This document shows, one piece after another, positions 21,196 to 32,402 of a DNA stretch of 64,000 nt (its first letter is position 1; each line of letters begins with the position of its first letter). The position numbers and the translations under genes were made by a program. The stretch lies in NCBI GenBank assembly GCA_964036315.1, contig OZ038510.1, positions 84,315,116 through 84,379,115 of the forward strand, read 5' to 3'. The notes under the pieces were generated by a model. That model was not told the origin of the DNA. It made no database searches and saw only the letters and a program-made list of their open reading frames with translations. The stretch comes from Acanthosepion esculentum. Its lineage: Eukaryota > Mollusca > Cephalopoda > Sepiida > Sepiidae.

Positions 21196-21239
21196 CTCTT
21201 AGCATTTGCTTTTAAATTTTCGAAATCTGCTATTTCTTT

Positions 21240-21485
21240 TTGAATGACACTGCATTTAAAGATCCTGTAATGTTATTGGTCCTGGCCTCGCATCTCGGAC
21301 TCAGTCACATCCCCACTGCAGTAAAATCGCTTCCATTTGTCTCTTCCTTAAATAATTTCATGGTGAAATGTTTCTGTATAGTACCTCAACTTAATGAATT
21401 TAGACACAGTACTGGTGACAAGATCTCATCATTTTACAGCTAGATGTATTTGTAATGTCTAGATGTAACCGTAGGTTCTATGTTA
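21240..21485 (+). mobile_element. LINE family A tail fragment
   Basis: Across frame breaks the + strand reads VIGPGLASRTQS, then SKIASICLF and FHGE, aligning to VIGPDLSSRLQS...RRDVASLCIFYKYFHGNC of the copy at 3.6-4.3 kb. The downstream nucleotides also match the copy at 25.75 kb (CAGTACTGGTGACAAGATCTC; TTTTACAGCT). Confidence 0.6.
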
Positions 21486-22005
21486 ACAGTTTCTTCTATA
21501 TACTAATTTGTGAAAGCAAAATAGCATATATTGTATTTTTATTACTACAAAGCACACAAGAAAATTAAATTTCGGTTTTAAATGACCCATAAGTAGATGA
21601 TATGCTGTTAAACAAAAAATTAAAAAAATTATTTAAAGGAATGTATTTCCATTTTAAAGCTGGATCCATGTGAAAGTGATATCATGAATCTCCTGTATAA
21701 GTTTTGTCTGAATTTCTATCATGAGGATTTATCCTTATTTACTATATTTACATTCGAACTATTGTCCTTATCTTTGTTGTTATTGTTGTTCATGATGACG
21801 GTAGTCATTGAGTATAGAATCCAGAGGTTGGCAGTGAATATTTCGAATACAGTAGGGAACCGTAGTTCAGGTTAGCAGTGGATATCCCGATAAAGTAGCA
21901 GAGCGTAGTTCTTCCTTCTGTTCTTTCGCCTGACAGGTTGGCACTGGATATTCGGAGAGAGTAATCAAAATGGCCACCTTTATACACGACGGATTGAATA
22001 TTTCA
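21486..22005. other. No gene recognised
   Basis: A small tandem echo, GGTTGGCAGTGAATATT / GGTTAGCAGTGGATATC / GGTTGGCACTGGATATT, occurs at 21825-21955 with a spacing near 50-65 bp. Short frames over it on both strands have no motif. Confidence 0.4.
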
Positions 22006-22014
22006 CGTCTCCTG

Positions 22015-22340
22015 ATTGGTTAACCTTCTTTTGGGGAACTATAATGTGAGTCTAGTCATTTCGGTTGGATCACTAGTTACATAATGTACTCAAAATAACT
22101 TAACAGTTATCACAACGTTTCGTCCGTTGTGGCCACCAACCCTCATCAGGTATATATCGATCTGGGTAACCTACAGGGAATTCTGAAGTGAACCCTTTAT
22201 TTAATTAACGGAGGTTGACTGTTCTGGCTCCATCTTATTTTCAGTACTACTCAGTTATAGCTCGCCGGTCTGCAATGAGTCCCAGTACACAATGTCCGGC
22301 CCAGTCACCATGCTATTTTATATCAGCTAATAATATTAAT
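22015..22340 (-). mobile_element. Hammerhead-bearing SINE-like family H1, copy at 22 kb
   Basis: On the minus strand: an AGAACAGTC phrase, AAATAAAGGGTTCACTTC, GAATTCC, then CTGATGA (22149-22143), a stem-loop around TGGCCA, GAAACGTTGTGATAA. The ACGT after GAAA is self-complementary. The order of modules matches the pair at 41195-41815. Stem II here has mismatches. Confidence 0.6.
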
Positions 22341-22439
22341 AGCGCTTTAGTTTAATAGGCTGTTGTCCATTAGCTCAATTCGCAGTAGCGAACATGTAGT
22401 AGAGCGTTAAATCTATCTTAAATCTACGCATTGGTCCTA

Positions 22440-23948
22440 CTTCTGCTGCTGCCTGTCATGTTTGACTGTTCCTGCTGCTGCCTGTCATGTTTGACTGCTC
22501 CTGCTGCTGCTTGTCATGTTTGACTGCTCCTGCTGCTTCCTGTCATGTTTAGCTGCTCTCGCTGCTGCCTATCATGTTTGACTGCTCCTGCTGCTGCTTG
22601 TCATGCTTGACTGTTCCTGCTGCTGCCTGTCATGTTTGACTGCTCCTGCTGCTGCTTGTCATGTTTGACTGCTCCTGCTGCTTCCTGTCATGTTTAGCTG
22701 CTCTCGCTTGCTGCCTATCATGTTTGACTGCTCCTGCTGCTGCTTGTTATGTTTGACTGTTCCTGCTGCTTCTGCTTGTCAGGTTTGACCGCTCCTGCTG
22801 CTGTTTGTCATGTTTGACTGCTCCTGCTGCTTCCTGTCATGTTTAGCTGCTCTGGCTGCTGCCTATCATGTTTGACTGCTCCTGCTGCTGCTTGTCATGT
22901 TTGACTGCTCCTGCTGCTTCCTGTCATGTTTAGCTGCTCTCGCTTGCTGCCTATCATGTTTGACTGCTCCTGCTGCTGCTTGTCATGTTTGACTGTTCCT
23001 GCTGCTGCCTGTCATGTTTGACCGGTCCTGCTGCTGTTTGTCATGTTTGACTGCTCCTGCTGCTTCCTGTCATGTTTAGCTGCTCTCGCTGCTGCCTATC
23101 ATATTTGACTGCTCTTGCTGCTGCTTGTCATGTTTGACTGTTCCTGCTGCTGCCTGTCATGTTTGACTGCTCCTGCTGCTGCTGCTTGTTATGTTTGACT
23201 GCTCCTGCTGCTTCCTGTCATGTTTAGCTGCTCTCGCTTGCTGCCTATCATGTTTGACTGCTCCTGATGCTGCTTGTTATGTTTGACTGTTCCTGCTGCT
23301 GCCTGTCATGTTTGACCGCTCCTGCTGCTGTTTGTCATGTTTGACTGCTCCTGCTGCTTCCTGTCATGTTTAGCTGCTCTCGCTGCTGCCTATCATGTTT
23401 GACTGCTCCTGCTTCTCATGTTTGACTGTTCCTGCTGCTGCCTGTCATGTTTGACTGTTCCTGCTGCTGCCTGTCATGTTTGACTACTCCTGCTGCTGTT
23501 TGTCATGTTTGACCGCTCCAGCTGCTGCCTGTCATATTTGAGTGTTCTTGCTGCTGCTTGTCATGTTTGACTGCTCCTGCCGCTGCTTGTCATGTTTGAC
23601 TTTACCTGCTGCTGAGTGTCATGTTTGACCGCTCCTGCTGCTGTTTGTCATGTTTGACTGCTCCTGCTGCTTCCTGTCATGTTTAGCTGCTCTCGCTGCT
23701 GCCTATCATATTTGACTGCTCTTGCTGCTGCTTGTCATGCTTGACTGTTCCTGCTGCTGCCTGTCATGTTTGACTGCTCCTGCTGCTTCCTGTCATGTTT
23801 AGCTGCTCTCGCTTGCTGCCTATCATGTTTGACTGCTCCTGCTGCTGCTTGTCATGTTTGACTGTTCCTGCTGCTGCCTGTCATGTTTGACCGCTCCTGC
23901 TGCTGTTTGTCATGTTTGACTGCTCCTGCTGCTTCCTGTCATGTTTTG
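22440..23948. repeat. 29-bp minisatellite, about 50 copies
   Basis: The unit is GACTGCTCCTGCTGC + TGCTTGTCATGTTT (29 bp, not a multiple of three, so no protein repeat). Variants (GTTCC, GCTCTCGC, CTTCCTG, CTATCATG, CCGCTCC) recur in a fixed order over about five units, a higher-order repeat seen at 22.55, 22.70, 22.93, 23.08, 23.24 and 23.69 kb. Confidence 0.95.
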
Positions 23949-24250
23949 TTTCTTTATTAACGGCTCCCATATTGTATTTATTCCTTTGCTCGCCTACTTA
24001 TCAGGTCTTCATATCTTAACACAGGCGTTGATTCTTTCAATTATTATTACAACGAGGAAGGATAGCTGATTAGTATTTTCTTCTTCCATTGTGAACTGGA
24101 TCGAATGTCATATTGATTTCATATGATGCAGCAGGATTTGTACAGCAACCTGGTGCGGCCCTAGTATGAAGGTAATACTGATTAAATTAAAATACTGTAC
24201 AAGGAAGAACACTGGAGAGATAAACGTCTGAAATTATCAGCGCATATGCG
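23949..24250. other. No feature recognised
   Basis: Ordinary AT-rich sequence after the minisatellite. Confidence 0.3.
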
Positions 24251-24257
24251 AGGCTAT

Positions 24258-24335
24258 GATGACGTCACAACGTTGTGATAACAACAACAAAGATGAGGAC
24301 AATAGTCCGAATGTAAGCAGTGTAAATAATGTGTA
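24258..24335 (+). mobile_element. Family H1 tail fragment
   Basis: ACAACGTTGTGATAACAACA, then AAGATGAGGACAATAGTCCG and AATGTAAG...GTAAATAATG, match the sequence downstream of the hammerhead core in family H1. The match starts near the predicted cleavage point, with the CTGANGA half absent. Confidence 0.6.
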
Positions 24336-24354
24336 CTACGTTTTAGGATTCAGG

Positions 24355-24977
24355 TACGTTTCGGCGTCGCCCATCCGGTGTGTATGATTCGGCGTGGCAG
24401 ATTCGGCGTGGCAGATTCGGTGGCAGAAAAATAATTGGATTATTAGACACAGCCGTTTCGGCGTCATTACTGTTTTGACGTCACTGTCTTTGACTGGAAG
24501 CAACCCTTCCTCAAAAAACGATAAAAGCACTGAAAACACCCAACTTTCAAATATGACTTTTTTATTCATTCAGGGAATTAAGGATCCTATTAAAACACAA
24601 TGCCAAACATTCATTTAGGACAACGGTTGGTGGCTCGAGAGTCTTCTTAATAGTTGTTTTTATCATTTCAACGTCTATTTTTGCAGCAGGTGCTTCATAG
24701 GTGTGTTCATTCAAATGGCGATTCACTTTTCCATCCTTCATATGTAATCTCACTGTAGAAAAATAAAAGGGTATCACTTTGTTTCGTCTACGTTTTGATA
24801 AAATATTTGCTTCCATTTTGGAATAAAAGGGATTTGATGACTGAAAAATATCAGGCTGCAGTGAAGAAAATATAATATAAAAATACCTCAACTACTTTTT
24901 TCTTTAATTTAAAAATACCTCTAACTACTCTTTTTTTTAAAAATTGGACTATTCCAGTACTAATTTGACTACTAAAC

Positions 24978-25034
<57 letters not shown>

Positions 25035-25180
25035 AATTTGAGTATAACGAAGAAATAGTAATCTGGCGCTTAACCGTCCTTCTACCGAAAAATTCCTGTG
25101 TCGAATCGGCTATGCTGAGTTGGCTACGCTGAGTCGGCTACGCTAAATCGGCCACGCGAAATGGGCTGCGCCGGAACGTT
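24355..25180. mobile_element. Non-autonomous DNA transposon with long repetitive inverted ends
   Basis: The left end ACGTTTCGGCGTCGCCCAT followed by GATTCGGCGTGGCA repeats has an inverted counterpart at the right end (AACGTTCCGGCGCAGCCCAT followed by GGCCGATTTAGCGTA and CGACTCAGCGTAGC repeats). The interior has no transposase frame that I recognise and contains a (GA)n run at 24978-25031. The superfamily is unknown. Confidence 0.55.
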
Positions 25181-25740
25181 CCATTCCCCTGTTTTATAGA
25201 CAAAAGACTTGTATAACAATAGAATATATATTGAATACACTTAATAGAAAGAGGAGTGTGACAAGGATGTGTTTTCTTACTAGTTGTACAGTCGACAATT
25301 CATAGTGTTTCATACTACAGACCAACTTATAGTGCAACTAAGGACAATAAATGAACACCTATATTTAAAGCTCTTTGTTATACTCTGAGTTTTGGTTTGA
25401 GTTTACCGTAGTTTTCTGCTATAATTACCTTAAGAAATTGAAAGTTTTTGCTTCTATATTTAGAATAATCTTAAATTATAATTGAAACTATTATTTATAT
25501 ATAATTATTTATTTTATTTCCTTCAGATTTGCTAGTGTTTATGTCTATTGGAAAAACAAACATTTTTTGATAAATTTTCCCCCAAATTGTAATTTATGAA
25601 TCTTGGAAGTTAATTTGGCATTTTTAATTAAAGTTAACATTTTTCATTTTAAGTTAATTAAATATTCTTCTCTCTCTATATATATATATATTTAAATTCA
25701 TATTAATGAAAGTAAAGGCACAAAAGAATCACCGGTTTCG
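25181..25740. other. No feature recognised
   Basis: AT-rich; a short (TA)n lies at 25676-25691. No coding or RNA signal. Confidence 0.3.
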
Positions 25741-25744
25741 ACTC

Positions 25745-26060
25745 TATGATTTTAAGCCCAGTACTAGATTGGCGGCTAGGTCTCAACATTTTACAGCTGA
25801 AATGGATATTTGTAACCGTAAGTGACAAAAGGTATGCTAGCTGTTTCTTCTGTCGCACTTCTCACTTGTGGAAATCTCTTCCGGCTTCTCTCTCTCTCTA
25901 CAGTCAAGTTTGTTTTTCCAAAATTAAAAGGCAATGTCAATCGTTACCTTCTGTTTTCTTAATATTTGTTCCTTTATTGTTCTCGTTTCTTAATGTTTTT
26001 TTTCGTATATTCTTTCACATTCGCTAATCACCCGTGTCTTAGTGACTTTGTTGCCTTGCT
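25745..26060 (+). mobile_element. LINE family A-like tail fragment
   Basis: The + strand encodes RYASCFFCRTSHLWKSLPA followed by SQVCFSKIKRQCQSL. This aligns to the RTSRLWNSLP...YNLQRFKCSVNRHL end of family A but is more diverged, so it may be a related subfamily. Only the last 70-90 codons remain. Confidence 0.6.
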
Positions 26061-26460
26061 TGCAGCGAAAGAACTGGAAAAAAACACAAATGATAAAATT
26101 GAAATGTTTGTGTAATCTGTATTTCTGTTACTAACAGTTAAAGAAAGTATGCTGCATTTTTTACCACAGTTTTTAAACTTTTACACCGCAAGATATGCAT
26201 AAGTGCGTTAACATATTTGAAATTAAGCGCTTATTAAACAATTATCAACATTTCCAGCCTTTTAAGCAAAATGGTTTCGGTACTGATGAATACTCATTCT
26301 GACAATAATCTTGAGGTTCTAGATCAAAATATATTAAGTCCTATCAGCCATCCCTTTTTTACATAACTTCTGGTCTCTGGCGTTTTAGTTGCTGTGCTCA
26401 TTTCTTTCCGGCTAAGGTGTTTGTTTTTTAATTTGCTGATATTACCTATTTACGCTAATG
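26061..26460. other. No feature recognised
   Basis: AT-rich sequence without features. Confidence 0.3.
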
Positions 26461-26823
26461 TACAGGGTGACCTCCCAAAACGGGAACTTTTTAACAATCC
26501 AAGAGTGATGGAAGATAAATATTTAATTCATAGTAATTGAAACCTTAAAACATGCCATTTAAGAAACAATGATGGAATTTTCATTTTTTTTAAAATTACG
26601 TCCTGTAGATGGCGTCCTTCTGTACGAATGCATTCTTGAAATCTGCTGTTGAGATTCCTCATTGACTGCTGCAACATCTCAGCTGGGATACTGTGAATTT
26701 CATTCTCGTTACTAAAATGACGAAATGTTTACTTGCTCAAGGTCACTGTCTCGCAGTGTTGCCACTTGCTCATTTCTGGCAATACGCACTTCAAAAATTC
26801 CCGTTTTTGGGGGTCACCCTGTA
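26461..26823 (-). mobile_element. Non-autonomous mariner/Tc-like transposon, complete ends
   Basis: The left end TACAGGGTGACCTCCCAAAA and the inverted right end TACAGGGTGACCCCCAAAAA form roughly 30-bp TIRs bordered by TA. On the minus strand the remaining coding piece reads IPAEMLQQSMRNLNSRFQEC then IRTEGRHLQDVIL, the C-terminus of a Tc3/IS630-type transposase. The catalytic part is deleted. Length about 363 bp. Confidence 0.8.
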
Positions 26824-28305
26824 TTATTTTTTAATTCGTTCCTTTTGTTTTAATATGTTCATTTTAATCGCATTTTTTTAATTTTGTTTTCTTCTTCTTT
26901 CTTTTGCTTATTCGCCACATTGTCGTAATAATAAACGTAACAGTATAATTCTTTTGCGATTTTTTCAAAACGAACGATAGCCTTGTTCCGCTGAATATGT
27001 CTTAGGAAATCTCGTTTTGCTCTCATTTCGTATTGATCGCTTATTGCTCGCCATGTTTTTATTGAGCCTGTCTGTCCTACCCGAGCTTGGAGTTGTACCC
27101 ATTATTACGTTTCTTACACTCTGAAATATTTTCTGGCTTTAAATAACCTCCAAAAGCTCGATAAGCGGTAAAAAGCGAATCAATAAATCATATTTTGTTA
27201 TTGCTTTGTTCAAATAATTTCGACTGAGTCATGATCAAGAATCGATGTGGTGGCTGGGTTATATTCAGAACCCCGTTCTCTACTTGCTGGTATTATTTCG
27301 AAAGTTGGAAATTTGAAATAGTCTACACTTACGTTATGTTTAACGAGTAATGGGAACAAAATCGCACAAAAATAATGCGATTTATTTATTTATTTAATTT
27401 TTTATTATTTATATTTTTATATGTATTTTATTATTTATTTTTATTTTTATTATTCATTTATTTGTATTTTTTACCCAGCTATCGGTTAATTAGTAAGATT
27501 TGTATCACTGGAACCTTTATTATGTCAAAAACAATATATTTAGATTTCAGCATTAAATAATTTATATAGATTAGTATGCCGCTAAGACAAAACTAACCAA
27601 CCAACAATACAGCGGGTACCTAACAATATTCAATAAGATTAGGCTAGTCTGGGACAAGTCCACAATCTCAGTGGTTATACAAATTAGAGATTAGTTGGTC
27701 AATTTTTCGTACTCTGTTTTCTCCGTGATTGATTCTTCCATCCTAATGTCCTGTTGTCTTGAATTATCGATTAGTTCATCTCTTGCTCTACCTGTCTTCG
27801 CCATTTTCTCAAACTGCCATATGTCCTTGATCCGTTACCAGTATTGGGTAGCAAATACTGCCATAATTAATTCGGAGCGAATGTGAACTTGTTTGTTGGC
27901 TAAGAAATTATTCCCGTGGACAACATCATGTATCTGAGGAACTGCTAATGTCTATATTAATGCCAATTCGCTAACTGGTAATAAAATTACGAAGCAAGCA
28001 TTAGAGATATCTTGAATATACACATTGATGATATCTCAAAAGTAATTCAGCGTTTTTTTTTTCTTCTAAAGTTGGGCCTTTCTTTTCCTGAACAATACCG
28101 AAGTTGCCCGAATTTCTCGAAAGATGCACTGTCCTTATTAAATTGTGTCTAGTTTTTCTTTCTTTGCTTTCTTTTGTTACTTGTTCACGATTAATAGGAA
28201 TAGTGTTAGATACAATAGTTTTCAGATGTCCGAATTTATAAGACATGGCGTTGTCATGCTTTTAAAATTTTCTACTAGCATTGCTTTCATTTTTGTTGTT
28301 AGTAG
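26824..28305. other. No gene recognised
   Basis: AT-rich, with a T/A-only low-complexity stretch at 27375-27470. Frames of 60-93 codons on both strands show no motif. Confidence 0.35.
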
Positions 28306-28307
28306 TA

Positions 28308-28700
28308 GTATTTTTTTTTTAATCGTATCACCCCAAGCAAGGCCGGAGGCCACTATCACGCAAGGGGTTAAAGAAGGGTTGGAGGAAGAGCAGATAGGAG
28401 TGGCAAGGGAGGGGATGTGGTGAAAGAGAAAGACAGTGGGTCGATCAAGGCAAGGGGGCCACAGAAGATCCGGACCGAGAGCAGATAGGAATGAAAAATG
28501 AAAGGATGTGGAGAAGGGAAGTGGATAGATTAAAGCAACTGGAGATGTCGATTGACGCTACACTTAAACCGTTGGAGATTGTATTTGTCAGGGAAACAGT
28601 AATAGGGAAGGGAGTTCCATAGGCGAGATGTGCGAGACATGAAGCTATTGGAGTAGAGGAGACGTCTACATCTAACAGTTTCCACTGTTATAATAGTCTT
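28308..28700 (-). mobile_element. LINE family A 3' end, minus strand
   Basis: Nearly identical to 3560-3930: a poly-T start, then CACCCCAAGCAAGGCCGGAG, the purine-rich 3' UTR, and coding text (minus) TVETVRCRRLLYSNSFMSRT, RLWNSLPYYCFPDKYNLQRF and KCSVNRHLQLL. It is 5'-truncated at about 28690, inside the RT tail. Confidence 0.85.
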
Positions 28701-28869
28701 GCCCGAATCACTTAGTCGAATATTATTATTATTAATTGATCGAGTAACACGCTGAGAAAGTGCCGACGACTTAAAAATAGTATATTCATTTCTTAAATGA
28801 AGTTTAGTCATTACTATTAACTTCTCTGTACCGTATCCCTTCTTGACGTTAGCGATCATGGTTATCTAT

Positions 28870-31290
28870 TAAGATTGTACTTGTTTGATTTTGGTATCTC
28901 AAGTTTGTAATTTGAATGTTGGGTTATTTCTGTCTATTGGCAGTTGATTGTTAACCCTTTCTCTTTCATTAATTTCCGTAGGAGTTCTTGTCGTTACCTT
29001 TCTGTGAATGTTATCAAAACTGCATATTTCATTTTGCTAAGATTCTGGCCGCCAATAATGTATCCTCGTTGGAGTTCTAATTCTCTCAGTATACAAGTTA
29101 CATATGTCCGGCGAGAAGAATCATCCTTGCTTTACTGCCATTTCTATTTTTTTATTTTATTTCCTATCCGTATGCAGGCGATTTGCTGCTAGTAATAGCC
29201 TTGGATAATTCTAATATCCTTCCCAATTACCTTTGATTATCTCAAAGTTTCAACACATTTGCATAATCTATAAAACATATGCGTACATGCTTCTGCATTT
29301 CTATTGATCTATCTGAAACCATTCTGGACATAAATATCGCATTTCTTGTTCTTGTCTCTTTACTGAATACGAACTGTTCTTGTCGTATTTCCGGACTAAT
29401 TCTACTGCGCCCGCAGAATTCGGATGATAAGTTTTGTTATATGGCTCATTAGGCTGATTGCTCAATGGATTTCAGATTTTTTTTGTACCTAGCTTCTTAT
29501 GCAGTGCTATGAAAATGGATCTACTTAGGGCTTCCGGTATATCACCGCTGTTGTATATTTCATTTATTATACCTGTAATCTTGTCAATAACAAAATCATT
29601 AAAGACTGCTAGCATCTCTATTACAATCCCTGTCTGGATCTACTTAGGGCTTCCGGTATATCACCACTGTTGTATATTTCATTTATTATATCTGTAATCC
29701 AGTCAATACTGAAATCATCATAGGTTGTCAACATCTCTATTGCAATCCGTTTTTGGATGTACTTAGGACTTCCGGTATATCACCGCTGTTGTATATTTCA
29801 TTTATTATATCTGTAATCTTGTCAATAGCGAACTCATCACAGGCTGCCAGCATCTCTATTAAAATCCTTTCTGGACCGGTTACTTTGTTTCTGTTTTATG
29901 TTCTGTTCAATTTGTAATGTGCTGATTTCAGTTCAGTTTTTAATATTTTTAATTCTACTGCAACGCTATGAAAACGTATCTACTTAGGGCTTCCGGTATA
30001 TCACCGCTGTTGTATACTTCATTTATTATACCTGTAATCTTGTCAATAACAAAATCATCAAAGACTGCTAGCATCTCTATTACAATCCCTTTCTGGATCT
30101 ACTTAGGGCTTCCGGTATGTCACCGCTGTTGTATGTTTCATTTATTATATCTGTAATCCGGTCAATACTGAAATCATCATAGGTGTCAACATCTCTGTTG
30201 CAATCTGTTTCTGGATCTACTTAGGGCTTCCGGTATATCACCGCTGTTGTGTATTTCATTTATTATATCTGTAATCCGGTCAATACTGAAATCATCACAG
30301 GTTGTCAACATTTCTGTTACAATCCCTTTCTGGATCTACTTAGGGCTTCCGGTATATCACCGCTGTTGTGTATTTCATTTATTATATCTGTAATCCGGTC
30401 AATACTGAAATCATCATAGGTTGTCAACATCTTTATTTCAATCTGTTTCTGGATCTACTTAGGGCTTCCGGTATATCACAGCTGTTGTGTATTTCATTTA
30501 TTATATCTGTAATCCGGTCAATACTGAAATCATCACAGGTTGTCAACATCTCTATTTCAATCCGTTTCTGGATCTACTTAGGGCTTCCGGTATATCACCG
30601 CTGTTGTATAATTCATTTATTATATCTGTAATCCGGTCAATACTGAAATCATCACAGGTTGTCAACATCTCTATTTCAATCCGTTTCTGGATCTACTTAG
30701 GGATTCCGGTATATCACCGCTGTTGTATAATTCATTTATTATATCTGTAATCCGGTCAATACTGAAATCATCATAGGTTGTCAACATCTCTATTACAATC
30801 CCTTTCTGGATCTACTCTGTTCCATTTGGCCAGTGATTTTTCCACTTCAGATTTTAAGATTTCTGGTCCTTCCATATATCTGCGTATTGCCGGTTGACGC
30901 CTTTCGTCGTGGAAATTTCTCCGATTCGTTCCATCTATGAAGTGTTTTGTCTTCAAGTTTGCATTGCCATTTTGTTCATTGTATTTGCTTTATATTCACT
31001 TCATCCGTGTGCTGTATTATAATTTTGTGGATGCTTTTGTACTATTCTACTTCCCTAGTTTCACTTTCACTTTACATATCAATGAAAGATAGCCACTCCT
31101 GTAGTCGCCACTGTGGTATGTTCGGCAGTGTAAAAAATATCTCTTATTGATAGTGATATAGTCGATTTGATTTTTCGTTTCTCCCCCTGGGCTTCTCCAT
31201 TTCCATATATGCCTTCGGTGTTCTTGAAAACAGTTTTTCGCTACTACCAGTGGACTATTCAACCTTTTTCCTCTGCGGTCTTTCCGAGTT
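28870..31290 (-). mobile_element. LINE family B (endonuclease-RT, CFDP2-like), broken copy
   Basis: From right to left on the minus strand: the endonuclease end (HRRHIWKWRSPGGETKNQID, about 31225-31160), the RT entry (GPEILKSEVEKSLAK, about 30855-30815), the segment IVIEMLTTCDDFSIDRITDI, INEIYNSGDIPEALSRS, then ISLMSHITKLIIRILG (about 29460-29410), and near 29070-29020 text equivalent to GG.N.....YADD, in which the catalytic YADD is lost. Stops and frameshifts are frequent. The IVIEM...ALSRS segment is amplified in tandem. The family resembles LINEs annotated as craniofacial development protein 2-like (endonuclease plus RT). Confidence 0.75.
29510..30812 (-). repeat. 119-bp tandem repeat made of a LINE reverse-transcriptase segment
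   Basis: TGGATCTACTTAGGGCTTCC starts at 29635, 30094, 30212, 30331, 30450 and 30569, with variants at 29517, 29754, 29970, 30688 and 30807; the regular spacing is 118-119 bp. On the minus strand one unit reads GIVIEMLTTCDDFSIDRITD, then IINEIYNSGDIPEALSRS, a stretch of RT fingers/palm. Because 119 is not a multiple of three, consecutive units lie in different frames. About 10-11 copies, with one internal block (29870-29970) that keeps neighbouring LINE sequence. Confidence 0.85.
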
Positions 31291-31369
31291 CCTAGTCCAA
31301 ATTTGACTACTATTTCAACGTCTCTCTTTTTGCCTAATTTTCTATTAAAATTTCCTTACTCTCCTAATA

Positions 31370-31785
31370 TCTCTTACCAGTAACAATATCACATTTCTAA
31401 GAACAAATTTCGGACTATAAACTACTCTTTCGGTGTCCGCAACGCTGAGGTCGAATTATTTTAAATTTTTAAATTGTGCGTTTTGTACTTATATGGCAAT
31501 GGAGAATTCTTTTGTACTGGTAGGTTTTTCAGTCTATATGGCATGAACTAAGCTGTTCAATATATACAGGAATGTCACAGTTATTATCCGAAAAATGCAT
31601 GTCGGATCAGTTATTTTTAATATCAAGTATGTGGTGCAGTTCAATTTATATTACAATGAATCATTATTTAAAATAATTCGACCTCAGGGTTGCGGACGCA
31701 CGTTCAAAGAATTCTCTTACCAGTAACAATATCACATTTCTAAGAACAAATTTCGGACTATAAACTACTCTTTCGGTGTCCTGTT
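31370..31785. repeat. 70-bp direct repeat enclosing an inverted repeat
   Basis: TCTCTTACCAGTAACAATAT through CTACTCTTTCGGTGTCC occurs at about 31371-31437 and 31713-31780. Between the copies, CCGCAACG.TGAGGTCGAATTA (31438) and its inverse TAATTCGACCTCAGGGTTGC (31674) form an inverted pair. Inside this, 31622-31664 is the reverse complement of 32008-32052. It looks like a nested insertion with target duplication or a rearranged copy. Confidence 0.65.
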
Positions 31786-32049
31786 ATTACCTGGAATTAT
31801 AAAACAACAAATATTTTCTTACCTGATGATATCTGTAAGAACAGATGAAAGCTCCTAAATATATCAAAAAAGAACTCATTCAACTGAAATTTATAAACAG
31901 GGATCATAACATTCATTTACAGGTTCGGGGTTAATGTCTCTTAATAAATTGTTTGCAAAGATGTATTCTCGCCATTTTATCATTAATTTCTATATCTGTT
32001 TTCTGTATGAAAGATTCATTGTAATATAAATTGAACTGCACCACATACT

Positions 32050-32096
<47 letters not shown>
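31785..32096. repeat. Dispersed repeat, copy 2 (copy 1 at 17740-18062), ending in (TA)n
   Basis: It shares GGGATCATAACATTCATTTA, GATGTATTCTCGCCATTT and CACATACTTGATATATA with copy 1. The (TA)n tail runs 32052-32096. Confidence 0.7.
31818..31860 (+). ncRNA. Hammerhead-like motif
   Basis: CTGATGA (31823-31829), unpaired T, stem II ATCTG/CAGAT (5 bp, 6-base loop), GAAA (31847-31850), then AGCT self-complementary, C. Helix I pairs after one mismatch (TTAC upstream against CTAA downstream). It closely parallels the motif at 17691-17732 and heads the same dispersed repeat. Confidence 0.5.
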
Positions 32097-32099
<3 letters not shown>

Positions 32100-32192
32100 G
32101 AATAAAGGACAGTAAGATAAATAATCCGGTGTTCTTATAGATATTTTTATTTTTACACAATAGTGCTCAATGTAAATTTACAGAGCATTAAT

Positions 32193-32402
32193 ATTATAAA
32201 TTAACTGATTTAAAATATGTTTTTTTCGCTACACAGTAATAACCATGTTTCAAAAATGGAAGCTAAAAGCTTCGAAATTCGCTTGACGAGGAAATGTCTT
32301 CAATTTAATAACAAAATTAAATTCGAAGCTTTTAGCTTCCATTTTTGAAACATGGTTATTACTGTGTAGCGAAAAACCATATTTTAAATCAGTTAATTTA
32401 TA

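Noticed and set aside
28870..31290. Host craniofacial development protein 2-like gene
   Set aside because: The endonuclease is joined to reverse transcriptase and broken by stops; it is a LINE, not the host gene.
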